64,000 nt of DNA from Leptolinea sp. UBA4782 (GTDB taxonomy: Bacteria > Chloroflexota > Anaerolineae > Anaerolineales > Anaerolineaceae): contig DHHC01000005.1 of NCBI GenBank assembly GCA_002403095.1, positions 1-64,000 of the forward strand. The letters run 5' to 3'. The notes under the pieces were generated by a model, which was not told where the DNA came from, ran no database searches, and was given only the letters and a program-made list of their open reading frames with translations. This document shows, piece by piece, positions 15,962 through 23,765 of the stretch. The position numbers and the translations under genes are program-made. Each line of letters starts with the position of its first letter. Position 1 is the first letter of the stretch.

Positions 15962-16742
15962 GGTCAGAACCGGTGCGCCTTACATGCGCCTCGACAGCCG
16001 CACTCGCCTGCTTGCTCCAGTGATCCTGGTTATCGCTTATCTGCTGGCGCGCAGCCTGCCCGCCCTGGGGCTGCTGTTCGTGCCGCTGCTGCTGGCGGTG
16101 TTCCTGGCCAGACCGCCGCTCAAGCCCCTGGTGCGCAGCCTGTTGATCCCTCTGCCGTTCCTGGTGGTGCTGGCAGCGCTGCAGGTGCTTTTCAACAGCA
16201 ACACCGAGGTTACGCCGCTGCTTCTCCAGCTGGGTAAAAATACCATCACCCCGCATGACTTGCTGAACGGAGCCAGGTTGCTGGTGCGTTTTGCCGGGCT
16301 GGTCAGCACCATCAGCCTGGCTGGGCTGACCTTGAAACCTTCGGAGGCAGCGCGCGCCTTTGAACGCCTGCTCTCTCCCCTGATGGCGCTCAAGATTCCC
16401 GCCCAGGATCTGGCATTGATGGTGATGGTCACGCTGCGTTTCATCCCGCTGCTGGCACAGACATCAAAAAGGATCTCGCGGGCGCAGACGGCACGCGGGG
16501 CGGAATGGGGTAAAGGCAAAGGGGGCATTACGGCGCGGGTCAGGCGCGTCATCCCGGTCATCATCCCGCTGTTTGTCAACACCTTGCAGCGTTCAGAAAA
16601 CCTGGCATCCGCCATGCAAGCACGCGGCTACAGCAGTACCCAAAAACGCACCACCCTGCTGCCGATGCAGTTCAGGGTGGCGGATGGGATTGTTCTTGTT
16701 CTGGTGCTGGTGTTTGCCGGTCTGGTGCTGGCCTTCTTTTAG
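15954..16742 (+). CDS. ecfT: ECF transporter transmembrane protein EcfT
   Basis: A 262-residue membrane protein with about five hydrophobic helices and the two EcfT coupling motifs of A-R-G type: SRAQTARGAEW (about residues 177-187) and SAMQARGYSST (about 219-229), which dock on the ATPases. It overlaps the ATPase gene, so the energy module is an operon. No S component is attached; a candidate lies on the opposite strand about 1 kb away. Its stop overlaps the stop of the convergent isomerase-like gene. Confidence 0.9.
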   Translation: MPEVRTGAPYMRLDSRTRLLAPVILVIAYLLARSLPALGLLFVPLLLAVFLARPPLKPLVRSLLIPLPFLVVLAALQVLFNSNTEVTPLLLQLGKNTITPHDLLNGARLLVRFAGLVSTISLAGLTLKPSEAARAFERLLSPLMALKIPAQDLALMVMVTLRFIPLLAQTSKRISRAQTARGAEWGKGKGGITARVRRVIPVIIPLFVNTLQRSENLASAMQARGYSSTQKRTTLLPMQFRVADGIVLVLVLVFAGLVLAFF

Positions 16743-17638
16743 AGGTTAACCGCAAAACCGTTCGGGTATTGCGGGGTGATCTGGTAATCCACAATCCTTT
16801 CAACGATCTTGAGGAAATCAATCCCGTCTTTAGCGGCGGTGTCCGAGTCCGGCACCATGGGGGCGGATTCGATCGTGATATAGCCCGGGTAATGGATCTT
16901 CTTCAAGGCGCGGAACACCGCTTTCCAGTCCACCGTGCCGTAACCGGGAGTGAGAGAGTTTGAATCGCGGCAGTGCAGGTGCCAGAGCAGGTTGCCGGCA
17001 TCCATGATGGCTTCATATGGGTTGAGTTCTTCAAAGTTGGCGTGGAACATATCCAGCTGGATGCCGATGTTTTTGCGTCCCGTCAGTTCGATCACCCGGC
17101 GGTGATTGAGGGCGGTATTGACGAATTTGCCCATTTCGAGGTGATTGGTAGCCTCAAACACCAGGAAGACACCCTTCTGACTGGCATAGTCAGACATCTG
17201 CTGCAAGGCGTCCACGGCGACAGCGGTGCACTCTTTCACGTTATCAACGGTAACATCGGTGTGGATGGCAACCGCGATGGTCACGGAAGGTGCTCCCAAC
17301 TCGGCAGCAATATCAATATCGCTGTGAGTCTCTGAAACAGCCAGGGCGGCCGTTTTCGGTTCGGTCAGGGTTTTGTAAACCGGCGAGTAGGGGTCCCAGG
17401 CTTCACCCCAGCACTCATTGATGCAGGAAACTTCCAGGTCGTATTCTGCGCACAGCTGTTTGTGGGTTTTGACATAATCCTCGATCGAAACACCCATTCC
17501 ATACCGGCCTTTGGGCGGGGTCAGCTCGATGGCATCATACCCGCAACGCTTCAGGCGCTGGTAGGTCAGGTGGGGGTGAAGGTAGGTTTCATCCTGCCCA
17601 AAGGTCAGCTGAAAGTAGCTGAACTTAAATGGTGCCAA
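16739..17638 (-). CDS. Sugar phosphate isomerase/epimerase-like TIM barrel
   Basis: A 299-residue protein of the AP-endonuclease family 2 fold (xylose isomerase-like TIM barrel). Metal-ligand motifs are visible: VFEATNHLEMGKF (Glu), IGIQLDMFHANFEE (Asp, His), LWHLHCRDSNSLTPGYGTVDWKAVF (His) and YITIESAP (terminal Glu). Such enzymes epimerise or isomerise ketoses, inositol derivatives or similar sugars. It is followed by no other sugar gene and preceded by the ECF S component 11 bases upstream. The two may be co-transcribed, so the substrate could be linked to the transported compound. Confidence 0.8.
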   Translation of the reverse strand: MAPFKFSYFQLTFGQDETYLHPHLTYQRLKRCGYDAIELTPPKGRYGMGVSIEDYVKTHKQLCAEYDLEVSCINECWGEAWDPYSPVYKTLTEPKTAALAVSETHSDIDIAAELGAPSVTIAVAIHTDVTVDNVKECTAVAVDALQQMSDYASQKGVFLVFEATNHLEMGKFVNTALNHRRVIELTGRKNIGIQLDMFHANFEELNPYEAIMDAGNLLWHLHCRDSNSLTPGYGTVDWKAVFRALKKIHYPGYITIESAPMVPDSDTAAKDGIDFLKIVERIVDYQITPQYPNGFAVNL

Positions 17639-17649
17639 ATCTTGCTCCT

Positions 17650-18201
17650 TTATAAACGCGATTTACCCCTTCCGATACGGATCTGGCGTACAGCTGCCAC
17701 CACCAGCAGCACCAGGATTGCGGATGCAGCTGCTTCCGGCACGCCGTTTGCCAGGGCGATAGCAGGCAGCGCCTGCCAGGGAACCAGGCCGAGGATGCCG
17801 ATCATTCCGAGCACCAGCCCGGTATTAACCAGACTGCCGGTAATACCGCTCAGGATCAACCCGATTGCTGGGGATTTCTTTAAAGCGCTCCATACCAGCC
17901 AGCTGATGGGGCCGATGAAAAGTCGTGGCAAGACCGAAAGCAGCGGGTTGGTGAACCAGACATCTGTCGGCCCAGATGGTGCGACGGCAGCCTGTATCAG
18001 GCTGAACACGCCGAAGATCAAGCCGATAAGTGCACCGACCACCGGCCCTTCCAGCACAGCCCCGATAATAACCGGCACATGCATGATGGTGAGGGATGCC
18101 CCGGTGATCCAGGGGATGAAGCCCCAGTGGGTGATGCCCAGGAAGGCAGATATGGCGCCTAAAACGCCGGTGACAACAATTTTTCGGATGCGGTCATTCA
18201 T
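17650..18201 (-). CDS. ECF transporter S component
   Basis: Substrate-binding membrane subunit of an ECF importer: 183 residues with about five to six hydrophobic segments. The opening VVTGVLGAISAFLGITHWGFIPWITGASLTIMHVPVIIGAVLEGPVVGALIGLIFGVFSLI is typical of S components, including the small-residue helix 1 that contacts EcfT. It lies antiparallel to the EcfAA'-T module, separated by the isomerase-like gene. It probably partners that shared module. Substrate cannot be read from the sequence. Confidence 0.85.
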   Translation of the reverse strand: MNDRIRKIVVTGVLGAISAFLGITHWGFIPWITGASLTIMHVPVIIGAVLEGPVVGALIGLIFGVFSLIQAAVAPSGPTDVWFTNPLLSVLPRLFIGPISWLVWSALKKSPAIGLILSGITGSLVNTGLVLGMIGILGLVPWQALPAIALANGVPEAAASAILVLLVVAAVRQIRIGRGKSRL

Positions 18202-18222
18202 ACTGTAGAAAATCCACTTCTA

Positions 18223-19962
18223 TCAGGAGGTTGATAACGCTTTTGAGCGCTGGCGTGCCTGGTTGAGGGTTTCCCGGGCTGCTGCCAGCCCGGCATCACT
18301 GGTATTTCCCAGCAGTTGTGACAGCTCCTGCACGCGTGTTTGGTCATCCAGGATGGCAACATGGGTGCTGGTGCGCCCGCCTTCCACTTCTTTACGTACG
18401 CTATAATGCTGGTTGCCGAAGGCAGCCAGCTGGGGCAGGTGGGTGACGCAAAATACCTGGTGGCGGGTACCGAGTTTCCAGAGCTTTTCACCCACCATGC
18501 TGCCAACTTTGCCGCTGATACCCTGATCGATCTCATCGAAAATCAGGGTGGGAACTGCATCAACCCTGGCCAGCACATTCTTCAAGGCCAGCATCAGGCG
18601 TGAAGTTTCACCGCCGGATGCGATCTTCACCATCGGTTTCAAACCCTCTCCCGGGTTGGGGGCGATCAGGAATTGCACCCGGTCCACCCCGGTTTCATCA
18701 TACCGGTAGCGCTTGCCATCCGGGAAGGGCAGCCCGCGGGTATCCTCTTCATGCAGCACTTCCACCTTGAAGCGTGCCCCCTGCATGCTCAGGTCACTCA
18801 ATTCTTCCTCAATGGCTTCTTCCATCCGGGTAATGGCTGCCTGGCGCTGGGCTGAAAGGTCTTGGGCAGCTTTGGCAAGGCTTTCCAGGCGGGCTTGCTC
18901 TTCTTTTTCCAGCTCAGCAATACGCTCCCCGGCGCTTTCGATCAGGTCCAGTTTTTTCCTGGCGTCTTCACCAAAGCCCAGAATAGCGGGTATGGTGGGG
19001 CCGTATTTACGTTTTAAGGTTTGGATCAGGTTCAGCCGGTCATCCACCTGTTCAAGGCGGCGCGGATTATACTCAATCCCGTCCAGGTAATTGCGCAGGC
19101 TGCGGCCAAGGTCTGCCAGTTCTTCTTCCATACCTCTGGCGTTGGCTGCCAATTCTTCTAGCGACTTATCGATGCGCGCAAGGGCGGATATTTTTTCCAC
19201 CAGCGTTCCCAGGCCGTCCGTGATAGGGATGACATCGCTGCCGCCTTCATCGAGCAGTACCATGCTTTCCTGGGCCAGGGCAGCCAGTGTCTCGGCATTC
19301 GCCAGCCTGTCGCGTTCCTGGCGCAGGGGTTCTTCTTCATCGGGCTGCAGGCGGGCTGATTCAATTTCCTGGGCTTGAAAACGCAGCAAGTCGCTGCGCT
19401 GCAGCGCATCACGTTCCTCCTGCCTGAGGGTATTCAACTCACGCCGGGAGCTTTGCAGGTTGTGATAAGCCTGGCGGTAGGCTGTCAGTGCTTCATCACT
19501 GCCGGCATAACTGTCCAGCAGTTCAATGTGGTGGCGGGTGTTGAGAAGTGAAAGATGTTCCGACTGCCCGTGGATATCTACCAGCAGTGAGCCAAGCTCG
19601 CGCAGCAGTGCAATGGAAACGCTACGCCCATTAATTCGCGCCACACTGCGCCCCTCGCGGCGGATCTCGCGTCCAACGGTCATGACAGCCAGGTCATCCA
19701 GCAGTTCCTCGCGTTTGAGGATTTCGACCAGGGAGGTGTTTTTTTCCGGTGCAATGCTGAAAGCAGCTTCCAGGATGGCTTTATCTTCACCGGCACGGAT
19801 CTGGGTCGGGTCGGTCTTGCCGCCCACCAGCGCTTCGATCGCATCCAGGATGATGGACTTGCCTGCGCCGGTTTCGCCGGTAAAGGTTGTTAAGCCTTCT
19901 GACAGCTTCAGTTCCAGCTCCTGGATGATGGCAAAGTTTTGGATGCGCAGTTCGGTGATCAT
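18223..19962 (-). CDS. recN: DNA repair ATPase RecN
   Basis: SMC-like protein that helps align and repair double-strand breaks. N-terminal MITELRIQNFAIIQELELKLSEGLTTFTGETGAGKSIILDAIEALVGG carries Walker A. Long coiled coils flank the centre (about residues 160-370). The C-terminal half has IASGGETSRLMLALK (signature) and PTLIFDEIDQGISG (Walker B). I chose the ATG that starts MITELRI; a TTG seven codons upstream, overlapping the preceding stop as TTGA, is also possible. Length about 579 is normal. Confidence 0.93.
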   Translation of the reverse strand: MITELRIQNFAIIQELELKLSEGLTTFTGETGAGKSIILDAIEALVGGKTDPTQIRAGEDKAILEAAFSIAPEKNTSLVEILKREELLDDLAVMTVGREIRREGRSVARINGRSVSIALLRELGSLLVDIHGQSEHLSLLNTRHHIELLDSYAGSDEALTAYRQAYHNLQSSRRELNTLRQEERDALQRSDLLRFQAQEIESARLQPDEEEPLRQERDRLANAETLAALAQESMVLLDEGGSDVIPITDGLGTLVEKISALARIDKSLEELAANARGMEEELADLGRSLRNYLDGIEYNPRRLEQVDDRLNLIQTLKRKYGPTIPAILGFGEDARKKLDLIESAGERIAELEKEEQARLESLAKAAQDLSAQRQAAITRMEEAIEEELSDLSMQGARFKVEVLHEEDTRGLPFPDGKRYRYDETGVDRVQFLIAPNPGEGLKPMVKIASGGETSRLMLALKNVLARVDAVPTLIFDEIDQGISGKVGSMVGEKLWKLGTRHQVFCVTHLPQLAAFGNQHYSVRKEVEGGRTSTHVAILDDQTRVQELSQLLGNTSDAGLAAARETLNQARQRSKALSTS

Positions 19963-19979
19963 TGCTTTGGACCTGTAAC

Positions 19980-20564
19980 TCAACGGATGTTAATACCGCC
20001 CAGCCGGCCGTACACAGACGATGTCACCAGGATGGTGTATAAGCCACTCCAGACAATCCCAAAAATCGAGCCGCTGCCCAGGCCGCCCCCGCTGGAAAGG
20101 ATGGCGATGAGAGCCAGCAGCTGAAGAACCAGGAGCGGCAGGCTTCCCAAGGCTGCCGCGGCAGCAGATAGGCGGAAAAGCTGGATGGAGCGCCTGCGGC
20201 GGGTGACCCAGCGTACCGCTTCGGCAATGATGATGCCGGCGATGGGGGCAAGGAAGATGGTAAAGAATCCCAGGTAGCGGGTAACATAGCTGCCGAAATA
20301 GGAGAGTACCAGGGAAATAACAATTGCCAGGGGAAAATCTGTCCAGCGGGTGGTTTCGAAAACCTTCTGGTGATTGCGGACGCATTCTTTGCAGCGGTAG
20401 CCGGTAGGCGTCTTCACTGCACAGTCAATGCAAATCGGGCGGCTGCAGCGGTTGCAGCGCAGCAGGGTTTCCCTCTGGGGGTGGTTGTAACAAAACAGGG
20501 GGGCATCTATCGGGGTAACGTCAATAACTTCGTCACCTGGTTTATCCGGTTGGTTAAAGCTCAT
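19980..20564 (-). CDS. B-box-type zinc-finger membrane protein
   Basis: A 194-residue protein with an N-terminal zinc-binding module CYNHPQRETLLRCNRCSRPICIDC followed by GYRCKEC. This B-box-like C/H pattern is also found at the N-terminus of many bacterial rhomboid-like and DUF proteins. Three to four hydrophobic segments follow from about residue 76 on. No rhomboid GxSG serine motif is present, so it is not a protease. Its start overlaps the NAD kinase stop by one base. Function unknown. Confidence 0.7.
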   Translation of the reverse strand: MSFNQPDKPGDEVIDVTPIDAPLFCYNHPQRETLLRCNRCSRPICIDCAVKTPTGYRCKECVRNHQKVFETTRWTDFPLAIVISLVLSYFGSYVTRYLGFFTIFLAPIAGIIIAEAVRWVTRRRRSIQLFRLSAAAAALGSLPLLVLQLLALIAILSSGGGLGSGSIFGIVWSGLYTILVTSSVYGRLGGINIR

Positions 20565-21439
20565 CAGGTATCACCATATGTACGCGGGGTTTGTTCAGTG
20601 TACTGGTTCAAGGTGCGGTAAAAGTATCCCGGGTCCTGGAAACGGATGAAACGGGCTGGATGGGTGCTGGCTTTAACCAGGACCTCATCGCCATTTACGA
20701 CCTTTACCGGCGGCTGGCCGTCTGCGCTCAAAACAGCGTCATGGCGGGTCTGCACAGTAATGTTAACTTCCGCCCCCTCGGAAAGCACGATTGCCCGGTC
20801 GAATGACATGTGCGGGGCAATGGGAACCAGCAGGATGTTGCGCAACTCGGGCGGCAGCACGGGGCCGTCCACTGCCAGGGCGTACGCTGTAGATCCGGTC
20901 GGGGTGGAGGCTATCAGTCCGTCGGCAACATAGGAAGCCAGGGTATAGCCCTCCACGCGGGCGACCAGGTTAACCGGGCGCACCATCTCACCCCGGCAGA
21001 CGACCACCTCGTTCAGTACTTCCCATTCATCCAGGACCTTGCCGCGGCGCAGGTGGCTGATGTGCAGCATCATGCGCTCTTCCAGGTGGTAATCCCCTGC
21101 CAGCAGGCGCGGGAGGACCTCCCGCCAGCCGGTGCGCTGGACTTCCGTCAGGAATCCGAAATTACCCACGTTGACACCCAGCATGGGCAGCCCGGCCGGG
21201 GCACACAGGCGTGAAGCACGCAGCACGGTGCCATCCCCACCGAGGGCGATCAGCAGGTCAAATTTTCCAGAGCGTACCTGGGTGACCAGGATTTCATCGG
21301 TATACGAGCTGGCAAAAAAGACTTCAACTTGGTTTTGCTGCAGCACATCTGCCAGGAGATGCGATTCTTCAATCGAATCGGGCAGGTTCGGGTGCGAAAG
21401 CAGGATGATCTTGCGGGGAATATTCTGATTCTGGACCAT
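20564..21439 (-). CDS. nadK: NAD kinase
   Basis: Phosphorylates NAD to NADP. The family motifs are complete in 291 residues: LIALGGDGTVLRASR (GGDG), LGVNVGNFGFLTE, and DGLIASTPTGSTAYALAVDGPVL (substrate loop), then VPIAPHMSFDRAIVLS. A TATAAT lies eight bases before the ATG on the minus strand with no Shine-Dalgarno sequence, so the message is probably leaderless. NadE and its amidase partner lie 12 kb away. Confidence 0.95.
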   Translation of the reverse strand: MVQNQNIPRKIILLSHPNLPDSIEESHLLADVLQQNQVEVFFASSYTDEILVTQVRSGKFDLLIALGGDGTVLRASRLCAPAGLPMLGVNVGNFGFLTEVQRTGWREVLPRLLAGDYHLEERMMLHISHLRRGKVLDEWEVLNEVVVCRGEMVRPVNLVARVEGYTLASYVADGLIASTPTGSTAYALAVDGPVLPPELRNILLVPIAPHMSFDRAIVLSEGAEVNITVQTRHDAVLSADGQPPVKVVNGDEVLVKASTHPARFIRFQDPGYFYRTLNQYTEQTPRTYGDT

Positions 21440-21496
21440 TTCGAATTATTATAACGTTAATCCAGCCGTCAAACCCCACTGTCAACAGGCAGGGTT

Positions 21497-22018
21497 CTAC
21501 AGGCGCTGATCGCAGGTGCTGCGGTAGCCACAGCCCTGGCAGCGGGCAGGATAGTCATGCGACCTGTCTGCTTCAGCGGATTTTTCCACCTGGCGGATTT
21601 CCATCACCAGGTCAAGGAATTGGGTTTCGAGTTCTTGCGTGTAATCAACCTCAAAACTGCGGTTGCGGTAGCGGATGATGCCGTGTGTTGGTCGGTGGTG
21701 CAGCGTTTTCTCTACCAGGTAACAGTAAGCTGCCAGCTGCATGATGTGACTGTCATACGGTTGGGCGGGGGCAGCGCTGCTCTTTACCTCAACCGGGATG
21801 AGCAGGCCTTTATGTTCTACCAGGTAATCCGGTTTACCGGTGATCCCCAGGGTGGGTTCAAAGAGGGGGCGCTCAATCAGACGCTTGCGCCCGCCGCTGT
21901 CATCATACACAATCCGCCCCAGGGGCAACCCGCTCTCTGCCCGCTGGCGGTTTGCCTGCCAAAGCAGAAAAACTGCGGCAAGCGCCAGAACACCCGCGAG
22001 GATAAAAAGCCAGGTCAT
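21497..22018 (-). CDS. Membrane-anchored Cas4/RecB-like nuclease, catalytic part
   Basis: A 173-residue protein. A membrane helix (MTWLFILAGVLALAAVFLLW) is followed by a PD-(D/E)XK nuclease core: GKPD64, then IPVEVKS with E77 and K79, and the RecB-type QLAAY (Q94, Y98). Three C-terminal cysteines (C160, C163, C169, in ARCQGCGYRSTC) match the three that ligate the Fe-S cluster of Cas4. The fourth, N-terminal cysteine of Cas4 is missing here but present in the gene just upstream. The ATG lies eight bases after that gene's stop; longer upstream starts read unlike protein. No other cas gene is nearby, so this is not an ordinary Cas4. Confidence 0.8.
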   Translation of the reverse strand: MTWLFILAGVLALAAVFLLWQANRQRAESGLPLGRIVYDDSGGRKRLIERPLFEPTLGITGKPDYLVEHKGLLIPVEVKSSAAPAQPYDSHIMQLAAYCYLVEKTLHHRPTHGIIRYRNRSFEVDYTQELETQFLDLVMEIRQVEKSAEADRSHDYPARCQGCGYRSTCDQRL

Positions 22019-22026
22019 ATTTTCGA

Positions 22027-22266
22027 TTAATGGATTACCAGGAGGGTCAATGCGACAGCAGCAACGACCAGGGCGGCAGCCAGCAAGGCATACCCTGCCC
22101 CGGAGAGCAAACGCGCCTGCCATACACCGGCGCCGTGCCTGTGGTGGAAATCGCTGCCAGCAGCCAGTTCGGTCCGGTTCTCCGGTTCAAGCCCCTGGGC
22201 GTTGTACCACCAGGCGCGCTGGCAATACAGAAAACTGCCCAGTTCGGAGGCGCGCAGGATGCGCAT
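22027..22266 (-). CDS. Small membrane protein matching the N-terminal part of Cas4-like nucleases
   Basis: A 79-residue protein beginning MRILRASELGSFLYCQRAWW. The SEL-x-x-FLYC-x-R segment is the N-terminal cluster-cysteine motif of Cas4-type proteins (C15 here). A polar stretch with histidines (DFHHRHG) and a single C-terminal membrane helix (about residues 55-78) follow. It lies directly before the nuclease-core gene, which carries the other three cysteines. The two may assemble into one enzyme at the membrane, or one reading frame may have been split in two. Start and stop are clean and codon use is normal. Confidence 0.7.
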   Translation of the reverse strand: MRILRASELGSFLYCQRAWWYNAQGLEPENRTELAAGSDFHHRHGAGVWQARLLSGAGYALLAAALVVAAVALTLLVIH

Positions 22267-22268
22267 GG

Positions 22269-22910
22269 TCAGGCATTTCCTCCCGGCAGCTGGGAGCGCA
22301 ATTCATCCATGGCTGCTTTCAAGTCCTGTTCGCGCAAGCTGAGGGTCAGGTCTGCCCGGGTGCGTTCCACGATGCCGCGCACCACATCTGTCTGGCGGCG
22401 CAGCCCGTTAGTGATTGCATCCGGGTAATCCAGGGTGACCAGCACATCGTAAATGTCATCCATGCAGGCAAGCAGGCGTTCTGCTTCATCGGAATACCCC
22501 TGCCGCAGGATATCCATGCAATGCCGGCGAAGCTCGCCGGTCACTTCAGCCAACCCATTCAGGTAGGTGGCATACTCCACGTCCAGTTCATCAGGCTGGG
22601 GCAGCGGCTGGTTAAGGATCAAGGCAATGGTGCAGTTGGCTTCAACAAATTCCTTGATGGCATCCTGGGTATAGCCGGCATAATACAGGCTGGGATAAGG
22701 CTGCAATTCCTGCTTGAGCAGAACGACCAGTTCTGCAGCCTGTGCCAGCTGTTCATTGGCGGCGTCCTCTTCGGAACGGTGAATGGCCCGGATGGAATTG
22801 GCGCAGTGGCGGGTAAGGGCGCGTGAACGCACCAGGGCCTGGTCGCGCACCTGCGTGCGGATATCGAAGGCTTCACGAATCTGTTCTGCAATTAAGGGTA
22901 AGTTTTTCAT
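22269..22910 (-). CDS. Translin-family protein
   Basis: A 213-residue all-helical protein with the translin pattern: RDQALVRSRALTRHCANSIRAIHR near the N-terminus, YYAGYTQDAIKEFVEAN, LNGLAEVTGELRRHCMDILRQG, then DDIYDVLVTLDYPDAITNGLRRQTDVVRGIVERTRADLTL. Translins form ring-like octamers that bind RNA or single-stranded DNA, and in eukaryotes they form the C3PO ribonuclease with TRAX. Bacterial members are rare. The start overlaps the DUF3467 stop as ATGA, and only two bases separate its stop from the Cas4-N-like gene, so the genes are coupled. Which nucleic acid it handles is unknown. Confidence 0.85.
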   Translation of the reverse strand: MKNLPLIAEQIREAFDIRTQVRDQALVRSRALTRHCANSIRAIHRSEEDAANEQLAQAAELVVLLKQELQPYPSLYYAGYTQDAIKEFVEANCTIALILNQPLPQPDELDVEYATYLNGLAEVTGELRRHCMDILRQGYSDEAERLLACMDDIYDVLVTLDYPDAITNGLRRQTDVVRGIVERTRADLTLSLREQDLKAAMDELRSQLPGGNA

Positions 22911-23245
22911 GGGGTTTCTGGAGGGTTCTCCGGCGGCTGGATGGTGCGGAACAGGTCATTTGCCAGGGCACCGCTGGATGGCAGGGTGATCTCGCCGAAG
23001 TTGGCTTCGTATTTGGACAGGTTATCTGCCAGCGCCCGCAGGAATAACTTGGCACCTACGGGCGACATGATCAGGCGCGAGACCACGTTTGCGGTCTGGG
23101 TATAGGGCACCAGCTGGGCGAAATCGAAAACCAGCTCAGCAGGTGAATGGCTGATGCGCACGATATTGGTATACTGCGGCTGCGAATCAGCCGGTATGTC
23201 GATCTTAACGGCATTCATTTTTGATTGACCTGGAGCGGGACTCAT
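22907..23245 (-). CDS. DUF3467 protein
   Basis: A small protein with the DUF3467 core YTNIVRISHSPAELVFDFAQL, followed by VVSRLIMSPVGAKLFLRALADNLSKYEANFGEI. The function of the family is not established. It begins two bases after the ssb stop; an internal ATG at 23218 (MNAVKIDIP) is an alternative start, with the family core downstream of both. Its stop overlaps the translin start. Members are often encoded near nucleic-acid proteins, and here it sits between SSB and translin. Confidence 0.82.
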   Translation of the reverse strand: MSPAPGQSKMNAVKIDIPADSQPQYTNIVRISHSPAELVFDFAQLVPYTQTANVVSRLIMSPVGAKLFLRALADNLSKYEANFGEITLPSSGALANDLFRTIQPPENPPETP

Positions 23246-23247
23246 CC

Positions 23248-23664
23248 CTAGAATGGGATTTCGTCTCCCGCATCTGTTTCAGGTACGTCGCCGGCTTCTT
23301 CACCAGCCCCGCCCTCACCTCGGGAGGAAAGGAAGCGGACTGTGGAGGCAGTCACCTCAAAAGAAGCCGCGGGTGATCCGTCCTGGCGGTTCCAGATGCG
23401 CGGGTTCCCGGTGGATGGGTCAGGGCTCAAACGGCCTTCGATGACTACTTTGCTGCCTTTATGCAGGAAGTTATTCACTGATTCAGCCTGTTTACCCCAA
23501 ACAGTCACCCTGAACCAGATGGTCTCTTTAACAGTCTGCCCTTCAGAATTCCGGTAATTACGGTTGCTGGCGACATTGAACTTGGTGACAGCCTGCCCGC
23601 TAGCGATGTACCGCATTTCCGGTTCAGTTCCCAAATTTCCGACGATGATGATGGTATGGAACAT
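23248..23664 (-). CDS. ssb: Single-stranded DNA-binding protein
   Basis: OB-fold SSB of 138 residues: MFHTIIIVGNLGTEPEMRY, then TKFNVASNRNYRNSEGQTVKETIWFRVTVWGKQAESVNNFLHKGSKVVIEGRL. The acidic tail ends DAGDEIPF, the partner-binding tip of bacterial SSBs. The start is fixed by AGGAGG five to six bases before the ATG at 23664; ten extra upstream codons are excluded. It is the first gene of a five-gene run ending in the Cas4-like nuclease. It may be the general SSB or a specialised copy. Confidence 0.93.
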   Translation of the reverse strand: MFHTIIIVGNLGTEPEMRYIASGQAVTKFNVASNRNYRNSEGQTVKETIWFRVTVWGKQAESVNNFLHKGSKVVIEGRLSPDPSTGNPRIWNRQDGSPAASFEVTASTVRFLSSRGEGGAGEEAGDVPETDAGDEIPF

Positions 23665-23765
23665 AGTATCCTCCTGTAACACTGGCTCGATCACAACTTG
23701 TTAAATGTATTGTACACGAAATTGGAAAGCAGCATTTTACCGGGCAGCTGCCGGCACGTTCTGAT

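Noticed and set aside
22019..22123. Longer N-terminus for the nuclease-core protein
   Set aside because: The 35 upstream codons read as Arg/Cys-rich sequence unlike protein and overlap the preceding gene; the ATG at 22018 starts a clean membrane helix.
21497..22266. cas4 of a CRISPR-Cas system
   Set aside because: No cas1, cas2, effector genes or repeat array occur in the window, and the protein is membrane-anchored and apparently split.
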